38,289 nucleotides of DNA from Endozoicomonas arenosclerae. GTDB taxonomy: Bacteria; Pseudomonadota; Gammaproteobacteria; Pseudomonadales; Endozoicomonadaceae. The position numbers were made by a program, and so were the translations under genes. Below the pieces are notes generated by a model that had not been told where the DNA came from, did not search any database, and worked only from the letters and a program-made list of their open reading frames with translations. Below are positions 16,640 through 25,609 of this stretch, piece after piece. The stretch spans positions 1 to 38,289 of the forward strand of contig NZ_LASA01000015.1 of assembly GCF_001562015.1 (NCBI RefSeq). Direction: 5' to 3'. Within the stretch, counting starts at the first letter, position 1; each line of letters starts with the position of its first letter.

Positions 16640-18366
16640 ACCCACCTCTTTCTCAGTCTCCAGCCGGTTACCCTCCAGGCACTCAACAGCATCATCAATC
16701 CATACATCAACATAGGCAGCAGCATTTGCACCAGAGCATAAACAGCCATGACCTTTCGATTACCACCGGAAGCCAAAGCCACAGTTTCGGTTGTCACAGT
16801 GACGACCCTTCCTGCACCGGCAAATAATGTTGGTAGATATTGAGCAATACTGACGGCAAAGCCCAAAGCAAAACTGGCCAGTATCGGTTTGAGTAGAATC
16901 AGGCACTTCACCTGAAAAAAAGCCCGGGCAGGTGAACCGGATAACAAAAGAGCCTGAGCAGTTTGACGCTCATCATAGTGCCGCCAGGGACCTGAAAGAC
17001 TTAAATAGCAGTAAGGTAGAACAAACAGCAGATGCATCAGGGAAACAGAAAGCCAGTGTCCTTCAGTACCAGAACGGATCAACCAGACCTGAATACCAAA
17101 CAGAAAAGTCAGCTGAGGCAACAACAAGGGCAAGTACATGGCTCGACTGATCAGTCTGTGCACCTTTTCCATGTGGGGAGATACTTTCTGGCTATTCCTG
17201 CCAGCCTCCAATATCAGTATCGACACCAGCAAAGCCAGAAAGGCTGATACGGAAGCAATCAGCAATGCCATTTCCAGAGGTTCAACCAGTCTTGGCCAGG
17301 CTCTTTCCCAACCTCTTAAAGACCAGCTCTGGGGAAAAATAGAAGGGAATCGCCACCGCCAGGCAAACGACCAAAGCAGTAACATCAAAGCACTGCCGGT
17401 AAACACGCCCAGCAGAAGCTTCCAACTGATAATCGAAAAGCCAGCCCAGAAACCACCAGCCACACCCCTTTGACCAGAGGTGAGCCATCGGCGGCATAGC
17501 TTTTTCGCGGCTTTTTCAAATGAAACAATGATGGCAATGGTTAACAAAACCAGAATCAGCAGCAGGACACTGCCCGCCGAAGCCAGAGACTGAAACTCAA
17601 GATCAGGGTTTTGAAACCAGTTCAGCACTTGCACAGCAAAGGTGGGAGGCGTTGCAGGCCCCAGGACAAGGGCGATATCCACCACAGACAAAGAAAATAC
17701 CAGAACCGTCAGCATCGACAGACGTGTTCTTGCATAGAGCTGCGGCCAAATCAGTTTGACCCATAATGTCCATGACTGATAACCCAGACCCGCCCCTGTT
17801 CTCAGTATTTCTCTAACAGGCAGTTGTCTGATGGACACCATCAACATCAGGATCAGAAAAGGTGTTTCTTTCAGTATCAGCAGAGCCATCAATGACAAGG
17901 CCCAGGGATCCTGAACCGTATGCCAGTCTGGCGGCCCCTGCCAATCCACAAAGGGAGAAAGCCCTCTGACAATCATGCCACTGGGCATAATCAGAAACAT
18001 CAGCCCCACCGAAAGAGCAACGTGAGGCGTGGCCATAATAGGTGATAACCAGCGCTCAGCCTGATGCCAGAATCGACTGCCCCAGGCTGCACTGACCAGA
18101 GCCAGCGCCAGCAACATGGAAACAAGAGTTGCTCCCGCACCGGAAAAGAACGACAGCCATAACATCTCTGCCAGACCCGGTGTTTCCCAAAGTTGTCCCC
18201 ATGACTTAAGAGACAGAGACGACATACCCAGGGCAGGGAAATAGCCAAATGCTGGCAATACTGCACTTAGCGTACCCAACAATACGACGGCAAAAAATAA
18301 AACTGCGACCAGTGTCGCAGAGAAATTCAGTACGGAGCCCTTTCGGATAATCAACGAATCACTCAC
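16636..18366 (-). CDS. ynjC: ABC transporter permease YnjC (fused two-domain)
   Basis: About 576 residues with two homologous membrane halves, each with around six hydrophobic segments and an ATPase-contact loop (GAGLGYQSWTLWVKLIWP in the first, ALLLSGSPARAFFQVKCLIL in the second). This double-permease build is shared by ThiP, FbpB and YnjC; neighbours identify it as YnjC (E. coli about 511 residues). The start is probably GTG at 18366, which overlaps the ynjB TGA by four bases (GTGA); a GTG at 18387 would add seven residues. Translation is therefore likely coupled to ynjB. It forms the inner-membrane channel. Confidence 0.88.
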   Translation of the reverse strand: MSDSLIIRKGSVLNFSATLVAVLFFAVVLLGTLSAVLPAFGYFPALGMSSLSLKSWGQLWETPGLAEMLWLSFFSGAGATLVSMLLALALVSAAWGSRFWHQAERWLSPIMATPHVALSVGLMFLIMPSGMIVRGLSPFVDWQGPPDWHTVQDPWALSLMALLILKETPFLILMLMVSIRQLPVREILRTGAGLGYQSWTLWVKLIWPQLYARTRLSMLTVLVFSLSVVDIALVLGPATPPTFAVQVLNWFQNPDLEFQSLASAGSVLLLILVLLTIAIIVSFEKAAKKLCRRWLTSGQRGVAGGFWAGFSIISWKLLLGVFTGSALMLLLWSFAWRWRFPSIFPQSWSLRGWERAWPRLVEPLEMALLIASVSAFLALLVSILILEAGRNSQKVSPHMEKVHRLISRAMYLPLLLPQLTFLFGIQVWLIRSGTEGHWLSVSLMHLLFVLPYCYLSLSGPWRHYDERQTAQALLLSGSPARAFFQVKCLILLKPILASFALGFAVSIAQYLPTLFAGAGRVVTVTTETVALASGGNRKVMAVYALVQMLLPMLMYGLMMLLSAWRVTGWRLRKRWV

Positions 18367-19613
18367 TGGCGGTAACGCTTCTGCCACTCAGCTTCCAGAG
18401 CCGTTGACCAGGAGCTGTGAGGTTCGGGTAATGCTTTGCCCAGTGCCTGTGGGCTCAGAGTAGCAACACCCAAGGGTAATTCACTGAAACGCTTCTTATC
18501 CTCAGAATTCAACTTACCCATACTCAAAACGGTGGGATCACCCCAAACATCAGGGTCTGACTTATGCAGTTGAGCCTGTGGAGACATCAGAAAATCAATC
18601 ACGACCTGGGCTGCTGCTTTAGCACGAGCATTGTAGGGAATGGCCAGAAAATGAGTGTTACCGACTGTTCCAGCGGTATTCACATAAGTTCTGACACTCT
18701 CTGCCAGCTCACCATTGGCAATCGCAGAACTGGCGTAGGAGGGATTAAACGTCATCGATAGTAGAATCTCGCCATCATCCAGCAAGGGTGTCAGCGCCAG
18801 ATTATTTTGAGGGAAGGTTTCGCCCTTGCGCCACAACATGGGATGTAACTCATCCAGATAACGCCAAAGAGGTGCGGTTACCTGTTCAAAATCGGCCTTA
18901 TCTACTGGCTCAAACAAAGCCGGATTATTGCCACTCAACTCAAGCAATAATTGTTTAAGAAAAGTGGTACCGACAAAATCAGGGGGTAGAGGGTAAGTCA
19001 CCCGCCCCGGATTCTTCTTGGCAAATTCCAGCAAGGCTTCAGCACTGCGTGGTGGATTTTGCACACTGGCCTGATCATAGATAAAAACCAGTTGAGCCAT
19101 GCCCCATGGGGCTTCAAGACCTTCTACTGGCTCACCAAAGTCCAGGACTGTTGTTGGCTTCTCCTGAGGATCAATCCAGCGATAGTTGGGCAACTGCTCG
19201 GTAAAAGGGCCAAACAGCAGGCCATGGTTTTTCATTGAGCGAAAGTTTTCGCCATTGATCCAGATGATATCAACGGTTCCGCCAGTGTCCCGACCCGCCT
19301 GCTTCTCAGCCAATATACGACTGACAACATCTGCTGTATCCGTGACCTTCACCTGTTTTAATTCAATGCCATAACGCTTTTGCACCTGTTGAGCTGCCCA
19401 GCGTATGTAATCATTGATTTGCTGGCTGCCCCCCCAGGCATTGAAGTAAACGGTTTGTCCTCTGGCTTCTCCCAAAGTCTTCTGCCACTGATTATTCTCT
19501 GTGGGCACAGAAGACTCAGAAAGAGGGGCTGAGTGACTGCTTATAGAAAACAGTGTTGCCAGCACCACTAGCATGCATGTAATAAATGAACGCTTTTTCA
19601 ACTTCCAAAACAT
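18363..19613 (-). CDS. ynjB: ABC transporter substrate-binding protein YnjB
   Basis: 416 residues with a signal peptide (RSFITCMLVVLATLFSISSHSA). Strong similarity in memory to E. coli YnjB (388): GQTVYFNAWGGSQQINDYI, GGTVDIIWINGENFRSMK, ANPGT-like NPGRVTYPLPPDF, LWRYLDELHPMLWRKG, LLSMTFNPSYASSAIANGEL, WGDPTVLS and the C-terminal EPHSSWSTALEAEWQKRY. It is a periplasmic iron/thiamine-type binding protein, but the solute for the YnjBCD system is not established. Only two bases separate its ATG from the serB stop, so it is co-transcribed with serB. The binding residues cannot be assigned from sequence alone. Confidence 0.92.
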   Translation of the reverse strand: MFWKLKKRSFITCMLVVLATLFSISSHSAPLSESSVPTENNQWQKTLGEARGQTVYFNAWGGSQQINDYIRWAAQQVQKRYGIELKQVKVTDTADVVSRILAEKQAGRDTGGTVDIIWINGENFRSMKNHGLLFGPFTEQLPNYRWIDPQEKPTTVLDFGEPVEGLEAPWGMAQLVFIYDQASVQNPPRSAEALLEFAKKNPGRVTYPLPPDFVGTTFLKQLLLELSGNNPALFEPVDKADFEQVTAPLWRYLDELHPMLWRKGETFPQNNLALTPLLDDGEILLSMTFNPSYASSAIANGELAESVRTYVNTAGTVGNTHFLAIPYNARAKAAAQVVIDFLMSPQAQLHKSDPDVWGDPTVLSMGKLNSEDKKRFSELPLGVATLSPQALGKALPEPHSSWSTALEAEWQKRYRQ

Positions 19614-19615
19614 TC

Positions 19616-20854
19616 TTACGATTTATCCTGATTGAGCACCTGTAAGTCTTTTTCACTGAAACCAAGCAGGTAAAGAATGCTATCCAGACCCAGTGTAGAA
19701 ATAGACTGTCTTGCACTTTGTTTGACCAGCGGCTTGGCTCGGAACGCAATTCCCAAACCTGCCACGCTCAACATGGGCAGATCGTTGGCACCGTCACCAA
19801 CAGCAATAGTCTGATCCAGAGAAACACCTTCACTCTGGGCAATCTGTTTTAGCAACGTTGCCTTGCGCTCACCGTTAACAATCTCGCCTTTCACCTGACC
19901 CGTCACTTTGCCATCGACGATTTCCAGCTCATTGGCAAAGATATGATCGATGCCCAGACGCTCCTGAAGGAAGCGAGCAAAGTAAGTAAAGCCTCCCGAA
20001 AGAATGGCGGTTTTATAGCCGAGGGCATTGAGGCTTCTGAGTAATTTTTCAGCCCCCTCAGTCATAGGCAGCTTTTCTGCAATACCAGCCAACACAGACT
20101 CATCCAGACCATTCAGCATGGCCAGCCTTTCCCGGAAACTCTCGTTAAAGTCCAGCTCGCCCTGCATAGCTCTTTCAGTGATTTCTGCCACCTTGTCACC
20201 GACTCCAGCGGCTTCTGCCAGAAGGTCAATCACCTCAGCTTCAATCAGGGTTGAGTCCATATCGAACACCACCAGCCGGCGGTTTCGGCGATAGATGCTG
20301 TCTTCCTGAAAGGCTACATCCACATCCAGCTCTGAGGAGATATGCAGAAAGTCAGCCCGCAACTGATTCAGATCGGGAGATGTTCCTCTGACAGAAAACT
20401 CCAGACAGGAAGAAGTACGCTGTTCCTGGGCATTTGGATTCAGTGAACGGCGACCGGAAAGACGGGTAATCTGGTCAATATTGAGGCCATGCTCTGCAGT
20501 AATGTTCGCGACCCGGGCTATCTGCTCTGCTGTGACATTTCTGGAGAGCAGAGTCAGTATGTAGCGGTTTTTGCCCTGCTCGGACACCCACTTCTCATAG
20601 TCAGTATCAGAGATGGGCTGGTAGTTGAATTGCAGCTCAAGCTCGTGGAAATGAAAGAGCAGATCTTTCAGAACCGGCGCGGCTTCGCGCCCCTCTGGCA
20701 ATCTCACAACAATGCCCCAGCTCAGGGTGTCATGAATCACCGACTGGCCAATATCGAGAATCTCCAGCCCATAGTCGGCCATGATGGAGGTTATGGAGGC
20801 CGTCAGACCGGGTTTGTCCCGTCCCGTCACATTGATCAGCAGAATCTCGCTCAC
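19616..20854 (-). CDS. serB: Phosphoserine phosphatase SerB with two ACT-like domains
   Basis: 412 residues. SerB removes phosphate from L-phosphoserine in the last step of serine synthesis. Residues about 3-80 and 96-175 are two ACT-like domains (ILLINVTGRDKPGLTASITS at the front), the long form found in pseudomonads and mycobacteria and likely to give feedback sensing. The HAD core has DMDSTLIEAEVID (nucleophile Asp198, acid/base Asp200), ILSGGFTYF and GDGANDLPML. The start is GTG with AGG six bases before. First gene of an operon with ynjBCD. In P. aeruginosa serB lies beside fimX; here they are about 5 kb apart, a trace of the same neighbourhood. Confidence 0.96.
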   Translation of the reverse strand: MSEILLINVTGRDKPGLTASITSIMADYGLEILDIGQSVIHDTLSWGIVVRLPEGREAAPVLKDLLFHFHELELQFNYQPISDTDYEKWVSEQGKNRYILTLLSRNVTAEQIARVANITAEHGLNIDQITRLSGRRSLNPNAQEQRTSSCLEFSVRGTSPDLNQLRADFLHISSELDVDVAFQEDSIYRRNRRLVVFDMDSTLIEAEVIDLLAEAAGVGDKVAEITERAMQGELDFNESFRERLAMLNGLDESVLAGIAEKLPMTEGAEKLLRSLNALGYKTAILSGGFTYFARFLQERLGIDHIFANELEIVDGKVTGQVKGEIVNGERKATLLKQIAQSEGVSLDQTIAVGDGANDLPMLSVAGLGIAFRAKPLVKQSARQSISTLGLDSILYLLGFSEKDLQVLNQDKS

Positions 20855-20959
20855 AGTACACCTGGCTTCTTATCGTTTTAACTGAAGAAAGTCTTTCATA
20901 GCCGCGATCGCTCATGGCTGTTAACGGGCGGTATTGTAACGCATAGAGAATAGCTTTCG

Positions 20960-20988
20960 TTGAAAGTACGGCGATTTTTCAATAAAGT
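20960..20988 (+). promoter_or_regulatory. Predicted sigma70 promoter for the 21082-23067 operon
   Basis: TTGAAA (20960-20965) and TAAAGT (20983-20988) are separated by exactly 17 bases, giving a start near 20995 and an 87-base leader to the GTG at 21082. The -35 matches consensus at five of six positions, the -10 at four. The 227-base divergent region also holds GCTCATGGCTGTT (20910-20922), a 13-base piece that recurs in the tandem repeat at 28801. Confidence 0.4.
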
Positions 20989-21081
20989 TCAGGGGCAAAG
21001 TAGCTGTCTTAGTCATCGGACCTACGGCACAAGGCAGTGCAGTAATAAGAAGTAAAAAACGAAGTATCAAGGAAGAAAGCA

Positions 21082-22230
21082 GTGACGTCGTTCAGTACTC
21101 CCGCTCAGTCGTTCAATTCATATATCTTTTTTGACCGAGACACCCGAGGTGAAAATGGCCGAAAGGTTTATATTGACCCTGGCTTGGTAACCCGTTTTGT
21201 CGAGCTGGTTAACCCTACCACCCCCTCTGGCAAGCAAAGCCTGGAGAAAATGATTGGTCTGAAGAACTCTGCAGCCGGAGTGAGCAGCCAATCCAATCAA
21301 AGTAATTCTAGCCAGCATCGATTGGATTGCGGGCCGGTGATTGTGACTTATTCAGTGCTGCAGTCAGGAACTCCAAATAGTCACGGTGAAGGGGTTTATA
21401 TCACCAATATTCAAGAATCATTGAATAAAGGTAAAGGTCATTTACCAGGGCTTTATGATGTAAAGAGCCGTTCTCTCTCTAAAGGGGATTGGCACCCCGA
21501 AAAGTCCAATGATCAAAAGATATCTACCTATATTGGTGCCATAGGCGCGGTTCTAGAGCCTAAAGATCAAGCTTATTCCGTTGAAAAGACTGCGAATGCG
21601 TTTGGGGATCTGTTTCTGACGAATGCAAATGGCAAGAGGTTGGGAAATTCATTTTCTCTCTATTACACGCCCAGCTTTGTGGTGGATCAGCTCGGCACCT
21701 GGCGCATCCCGGAGCAGAAAATTATCAAGGAAGGCAATGGTGCTGTAGAACTTGCCAAGGTATTGATTGAAACCGAGAAGCATTACTGGTCCGATATGGG
21801 GGAGCGCCAGCACCACTGGTATGTCTTCGGTCATGGTGCCAAGCTGCTGTCCGACGCACTAAAGCAGCTCAGAAATTCAGGGCAACCATTAAAACATCAA
21901 AGCTTTGAGTTTATTGATCCAAAAGCCAATCTGGGGTTGCTGCTGGAAAACCTTGAGCGCCTACAGGCTGATGTCACCAACAGAGTGGGACGGACTGAAG
22001 GAACAAATCTGGTCACAAGATTGCACCAGGGAGTGAATGATCAACTGCAGAACCAAGTCAAAGCTCTTCCGTTTAAATGGAATAATGCCTCAACATTGAC
22101 CGCTGATACCCAGACGATCAAAAGTCTTGCTCAAAGGCTAGATAAATCTCTGGCTGGAGGAACAGCCAGACAGCTCCCACCCTTTACAGGCTTGATTGCC
22201 AAACTAAGCACGGTTCTAGGAGGCTGGTAA
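21082..22230 (+). CDS. Unrecognised 382-residue protein, first of a two-gene operon
   Basis: No family recognised. No signal peptide or membrane segment. It begins MTSFSTPAQSFNSYIFFDRD, with a GTG start and GGAAG 8 bases upstream. Blocks that look structured include CGPVIVTYSVLQSG, KISTYIGAIGAVLEPKD, FSLYYTPSFVVDQLGTWRIP and HHWYVFGHGAKLLSDALKQL. The last resembles a hydrolase-style beta-strand/elbow/helix, but GHGAK is not a GxSxG nucleophile elbow, so I do not call it a lipase. The C-terminal third is helical. The following gene starts 9 bases after its stop. It could be a secreted effector or a catalytic protein with a partner; both are speculative. Confidence 0.7.
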   Translation: MTSFSTPAQSFNSYIFFDRDTRGENGRKVYIDPGLVTRFVELVNPTTPSGKQSLEKMIGLKNSAAGVSSQSNQSNSSQHRLDCGPVIVTYSVLQSGTPNSHGEGVYITNIQESLNKGKGHLPGLYDVKSRSLSKGDWHPEKSNDQKISTYIGAIGAVLEPKDQAYSVEKTANAFGDLFLTNANGKRLGNSFSLYYTPSFVVDQLGTWRIPEQKIIKEGNGAVELAKVLIETEKHYWSDMGERQHHWYVFGHGAKLLSDALKQLRNSGQPLKHQSFEFIDPKANLGLLLENLERLQADVTNRVGRTEGTNLVTRLHQGVNDQLQNQVKALPFKWNNASTLTADTQTIKSLAQRLDKSLAGGTARQLPPFTGLIAKLSTVLGGW

Positions 22231-22239
22231 GAAGTCCTT

Positions 22240-23067
22240 ATGACAGATTTGATTGATCAGCACGAACACTTGGAATGGTGTTCATTTGAAGATGAGCCAC
22301 TGCATTGCTATCAGCTATCACAGTTTCAGCTGGTATTTTCTGGCTGTCTGTATGAGTCCGAACCATTTGCCGGCTTCCCTCCTCCGCCTCCAACGCCTCA
22401 CAGTGTAGAGCTTTATGATCGGTCCTATTACATGGCCTACCCTAATGGCTATCCCAGAGAATTGTATGACGGCTATCCTCAGTTCCACCCCATGACCCTG
22501 TCTACAGTCTACTGGAAACATCTTGTTCCCTATGGACAAGAACTGGCAATGGTCGGCAGCTGCAAGGTTGTGATCACTTCCTTCTGGGTCAATGTGAACA
22601 GTTTGGAGAATATCACGGACCTGAGAGACCTCGGCCAACTTGAAAAAACGCTTTTATACTGGTTGCCAAAGGGGTATGACTATGATGACTCCGGTTGGAT
22701 CTACCCATCAAGCCCAGATGATATTGCAGTCCATCATCTAAAAGGTCGCACCTGGCTTGAATTTCTTCATGGAGGCAGGAATGGAACCCGTTCCTACGAA
22801 TTTTGTACTGCAATCACGCCTGAGCATATAGTAACTGTTGATTTTAAACCCAATGGCCACTGGGCATTGGATGAAGAACCGTCCCCGGAACTTCTGGAAA
22901 AAGTCTTCCGTTCCTTTTGGACCTTTATGGATGGACTCTCCATTATTGAATCACCAGACGAGCAGATCCTGGAGCCGGGTGTCCACCGCCTTAAAGAACC
23001 CGAAAAAAAAGAGGAAGAAGAGTTCGTTTGGGAAACGGGTAACGACGATGACCCTGATGGCTGGTAA
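22240..23067 (+). CDS. Unrecognised acidic, aromatic-rich protein with a five-proline run
   Basis: 275 residues, no family recognised, no signal peptide. It is strikingly rich in Trp, Tyr, Phe and acidic residues (HLEWCSFEDEPLHCY; WLPKGYDYDDSGWIYPSSPD). Residues 47-51 are five consecutive prolines, a motif that stalls ribosomes without EF-P. The C-terminus is very acidic (EEEEFVWETGNDDDPDGW). It starts 9 bases after the previous gene and ends 9 bases before a strong terminator, so the pair forms a closed two-gene operon. Its size, acidity and position after another unknown protein would fit a cognate partner (immunity or chaperone-like), which is inference only. Confidence 0.7.
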   Translation: MTDLIDQHEHLEWCSFEDEPLHCYQLSQFQLVFSGCLYESEPFAGFPPPPPTPHSVELYDRSYYMAYPNGYPRELYDGYPQFHPMTLSTVYWKHLVPYGQELAMVGSCKVVITSFWVNVNSLENITDLRDLGQLEKTLLYWLPKGYDYDDSGWIYPSSPDDIAVHHLKGRTWLEFLHGGRNGTRSYEFCTAITPEHIVTVDFKPNGHWALDEEPSPELLEKVFRSFWTFMDGLSIIESPDEQILEPGVHRLKEPEKKEEEEFVWETGNDDDPDGW

Positions 23068-23076
23068 CAGTCAACA

Positions 23077-23107
23077 AAAAAACCGGCACACATGATGCCG
23101 GTTTTTT
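23077..23107. terminator. Strong bidirectional Rho-independent terminator
   Basis: AAAAAACCGGCA (23077-23088) and TGCCGGTTTTTT (23096-23107) form a perfect 12-bp stem with loop CACATGA and T runs on both strands. It lies between the convergent unknown operon (stop at 23067) and the TonB-dependent receptor gene (stop at 23123) and should serve both. Confidence 0.92.
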
Positions 23108-23122
23108 GTATCAGCCTATATC

Positions 23123-25264
23123 TTAGAACCGATAAGCAACATCAATACCGTAACTTCTGGGATCACCGTAGTAGTTAACCGCCCCTACAAAATTACCATT
23201 CTGATCAGCCACTGGCACACCATTGATTCGATACTCTTCATTGGTCAAGTTCTTACCCCAGATAGCCACTTCAATGGACTCATCATTGCCCACCTGAATA
23301 TCTTCCAACGCAATCCGGGCGTTCCAGAGTCGATAATCCCCGGATTGGGTCAACTCTGCTGTCGTGGGCTCGTGATAGACGTAGTACTTATCCACCCAGC
23401 TGTAATCGAGTCTGCCGACAAGATGGGCAAAGCCAAGGCTCTGCTTGTATTCCAGACCGGCTGAAATTTTCGTCTTGGGAGCATAGGGGAACTTGTTAAC
23501 GTCTTTAAACTCATTACCGTTTTGATCCTTAAAGCTGTCATATTTTGGATCAAGATAACCGTAGTTCAGGTTTGCAGTCAGTCTGTCAGTCAATGCTGCC
23601 AGCATTTCCAGTTCAAGACCTCTGACCGTGGCTTCACCGGCATTCTCGATCAGTGAATAAGCCCCCAGATAGTTGGACAGCTGCATGTCCTTAACATTGT
23701 TCTGGAATACCGCTGCATTCAACTGCAGGCGATCCTTCATCCAACGAGATTTCAGACCCAGTTCAAAGGCGGTTACCGTTTCTTCGTCGTAAGATTTTTT
23801 GAAGATAGCGACATTTTGAGCTTCGCCATTAAAACCACCGGCTTTCCAGCCCTGAGACACTTTGAAATAAGCACTGGCTTCATTGGAGAAGGCATAAGTC
23901 AGCACCGCCATGGGCGATACATTGGTCCAGTCATCCTTGGCTTTGGTTCTGGCAATGTTGCCACCAAAAGCACCGCCGGTACCATCTGCCCGCTCTAGAT
24001 AGGCTTCTTTCTCTTCCTTGGTCCAGCGGGCTCCACCGGTCAGAGTCCATTTGTCGGTCAGGTAATAATCCGCCTGACCATAGAGTGCATAGGACTGACT
24101 CTCAACACCGTACCAGTTTTTTACCAGACCATTCACACCGCCTATATCAAAGGGATTCTTAGCATCAGACTCTTCCTTGAAGTAGAAGGCACCGAGCACA
24201 TAATCGAATCGGTCAGCATTACCGATCAGCTGAAATTCCTGGGAAACCTGATCAGACTCTACATCTCTGCGAGTATGGAAGCCCGGTACACCGGTGCCAT
24301 CATAATCACCGGCATCCTCAAAGCTCATGGAGCGATAGCCCGTTATAGACTTCAGTGTAATGTTTTCAGCCAGATCATAGGTCAGGTGCAAGGCATGGCC
24401 ACTGGTTGAAGAACTGTCTTCAATGGAGCCGTCATTAGCGCCTTCATCTTTCTTCTCAAACTTGCTGCCTGCAGCGTCAAACTGACCAAACGCCGGGGTA
24501 TTGTCTTTCTTGCTCTGGTCAAAAATATAATAAGCTTCCAGACGATCAGTGACGTCAAACGAGCCAGCTATCCGTGCAGCGGTTGTATCCAGCTTTTTGT
24601 ACTCATCAACAGCGCCTGCGGCATTGGAAGTGTTCTCGTAGAAGCCATCTCTTTTACGAACATTAAACGCTACGTTGAAAGCCGCACGATCAGCCAGCCT
24701 ACCGGTATTCAGACTGAAAAAGCCTTCTTTATAGTTGTAGTTACCAGCGGACAGCTTCACTGTGCCGCCAAACTCTTCAGCAGGCTTTTTGGAAATAAGG
24801 TTTATGGCACCACCAATGGTGTTCTTCCCATACAGTGTGCCCTGTGGGCCACGAAGCACTTCTATTCGCTCCAGCTCGGCCACATCAAACAGGCCGCCAA
24901 CGTTCTTGGCAACAAATACGCCATCCACATAAATACCAACCGGAGGTTCCCAGGTCACAGCCGGGTTAATGGAAACCGATCCCCGAATACTGATGGTGGC
25001 TCCTGTACTGCCACCGGGAGTCTCGGCTATCTCCACATTGGGGACATACTGGCTGACATCAGCCACATCCTGAATATTCTGATCGGTAATGGCGGCAGCT
25101 CCAAAAGCGGAAACAGAAACCGGCGTATCCTGCAGGTTCTGCTCACGTTTCTGAGCGGTAACAATGACTTCTTCCAGAGCCCCTGCTTCGGCATAAACCT
25201 GTCCTGAAGACAAAGCAACAGCGACAGCCAGAGCAAGAGGTGTCCTGACGGTGGGTTTTAACAT
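23123..25264 (-). CDS. TonB-dependent outer-membrane receptor
   Basis: 713 residues with a signal peptide (TPLALAVAVALSSGQVYA). The mature N-terminus has a TonB-box-like EEVIVTAQKREQNLQDTPVS, then a plug domain with ISIRGS, VGIYVDGVFV, ELERIEVLRGPQGTLYGKNT and GGAINLISKKP. A beta-barrel follows, with repeated aromatic strands and a C-terminal SYGIDVAYRF ending in Phe, the usual outer-membrane assembly signal. It imports a large scarce solute (siderophore, cofactor or glycan) using TonB energy; the ligand is not predictable. No transport or regulator genes are adjacent. It is divergent from the 25610 gene across 345 bases. I find no convincing Fur box. Confidence 0.93.
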   Translation of the reverse strand: MLKPTVRTPLALAVAVALSSGQVYAEAGALEEVIVTAQKREQNLQDTPVSVSAFGAAAITDQNIQDVADVSQYVPNVEIAETPGGSTGATISIRGSVSINPAVTWEPPVGIYVDGVFVAKNVGGLFDVAELERIEVLRGPQGTLYGKNTIGGAINLISKKPAEEFGGTVKLSAGNYNYKEGFFSLNTGRLADRAAFNVAFNVRKRDGFYENTSNAAGAVDEYKKLDTTAARIAGSFDVTDRLEAYYIFDQSKKDNTPAFGQFDAAGSKFEKKDEGANDGSIEDSSSTSGHALHLTYDLAENITLKSITGYRSMSFEDAGDYDGTGVPGFHTRRDVESDQVSQEFQLIGNADRFDYVLGAFYFKEESDAKNPFDIGGVNGLVKNWYGVESQSYALYGQADYYLTDKWTLTGGARWTKEEKEAYLERADGTGGAFGGNIARTKAKDDWTNVSPMAVLTYAFSNEASAYFKVSQGWKAGGFNGEAQNVAIFKKSYDEETVTAFELGLKSRWMKDRLQLNAAVFQNNVKDMQLSNYLGAYSLIENAGEATVRGLELEMLAALTDRLTANLNYGYLDPKYDSFKDQNGNEFKDVNKFPYAPKTKISAGLEYKQSLGFAHLVGRLDYSWVDKYYVYHEPTTAELTQSGDYRLWNARIALEDIQVGNDESIEVAIWGKNLTNEEYRINGVPVADQNGNFVGAVNYYGDPRSYGIDVAYRF

Positions 25265-25609
25265 GTGTGTGAGTCCCGGGTTTTTATTTTTATTCTTTCC
25301 CGATGGCTACAGCCAGAAGGCCATCTCAGTGTTGATAGCGAGAAAAGAACCTGCCTGCCTCCCCTGGCACAACTCCTTTAGCAGATTGTTTTTTGCACTA
25401 ATGAATCATCCTAACACCGGGATTTTTTCTGCTTATAGTCCCTTTGAACTAAGTCACAAAGCACTCCAGATAAGGCTCATATGTAGTAATTGCCTTAGCC
25501 TCCCGCTAAGATTCCGCTATTACATGTTCATATTGAAAGAAAACATTTTTCATATTTTTATTTTTTCCATGAAGAATGATTCTCGACAAACGCTTCGGGA
25601 GGTTCGGCC
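25265..25609. other. Divergent control region between TonB receptor and 25610 gene
   Basis: This 345-base stretch holds no gene that I can support. On the minus strand it contains a possible promoter (see the entry at 25432-25459). On the plus strand it is AT-rich toward 25530-25570 and ends in a strong ribosome site GGGAGG (25597-25602) for the 25610 gene. TTGAAA at 25533 is a possible plus-strand -35, but no good -10 stands at the right distance. No operator is recognised. Confidence 0.6.
25432..25459 (-). promoter_or_regulatory. Possible promoter of the TonB receptor gene
   Basis: On the minus strand TTGTGA (25459-25454) and TATAAG (25437-25432) are 16 bases apart, which would give a leader of about 160 bases before the ATG at 25264. 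The match is moderate (four and five of six). Confidence 0.35.

Noticed and set aside
21082-22230. Tle-type lipase effector
   Set aside because: GHGAK is not a GxSxG elbow and no Ser-Asp-His set is evident, so I left it as unknown.
25560-25590. Possible Fur box near AAGAATGATTCTCG upstream of the TonB receptor
   Set aside because: Only half-site similarity to the Fur consensus, and it lies nearer the opposite gene; not enough to call.
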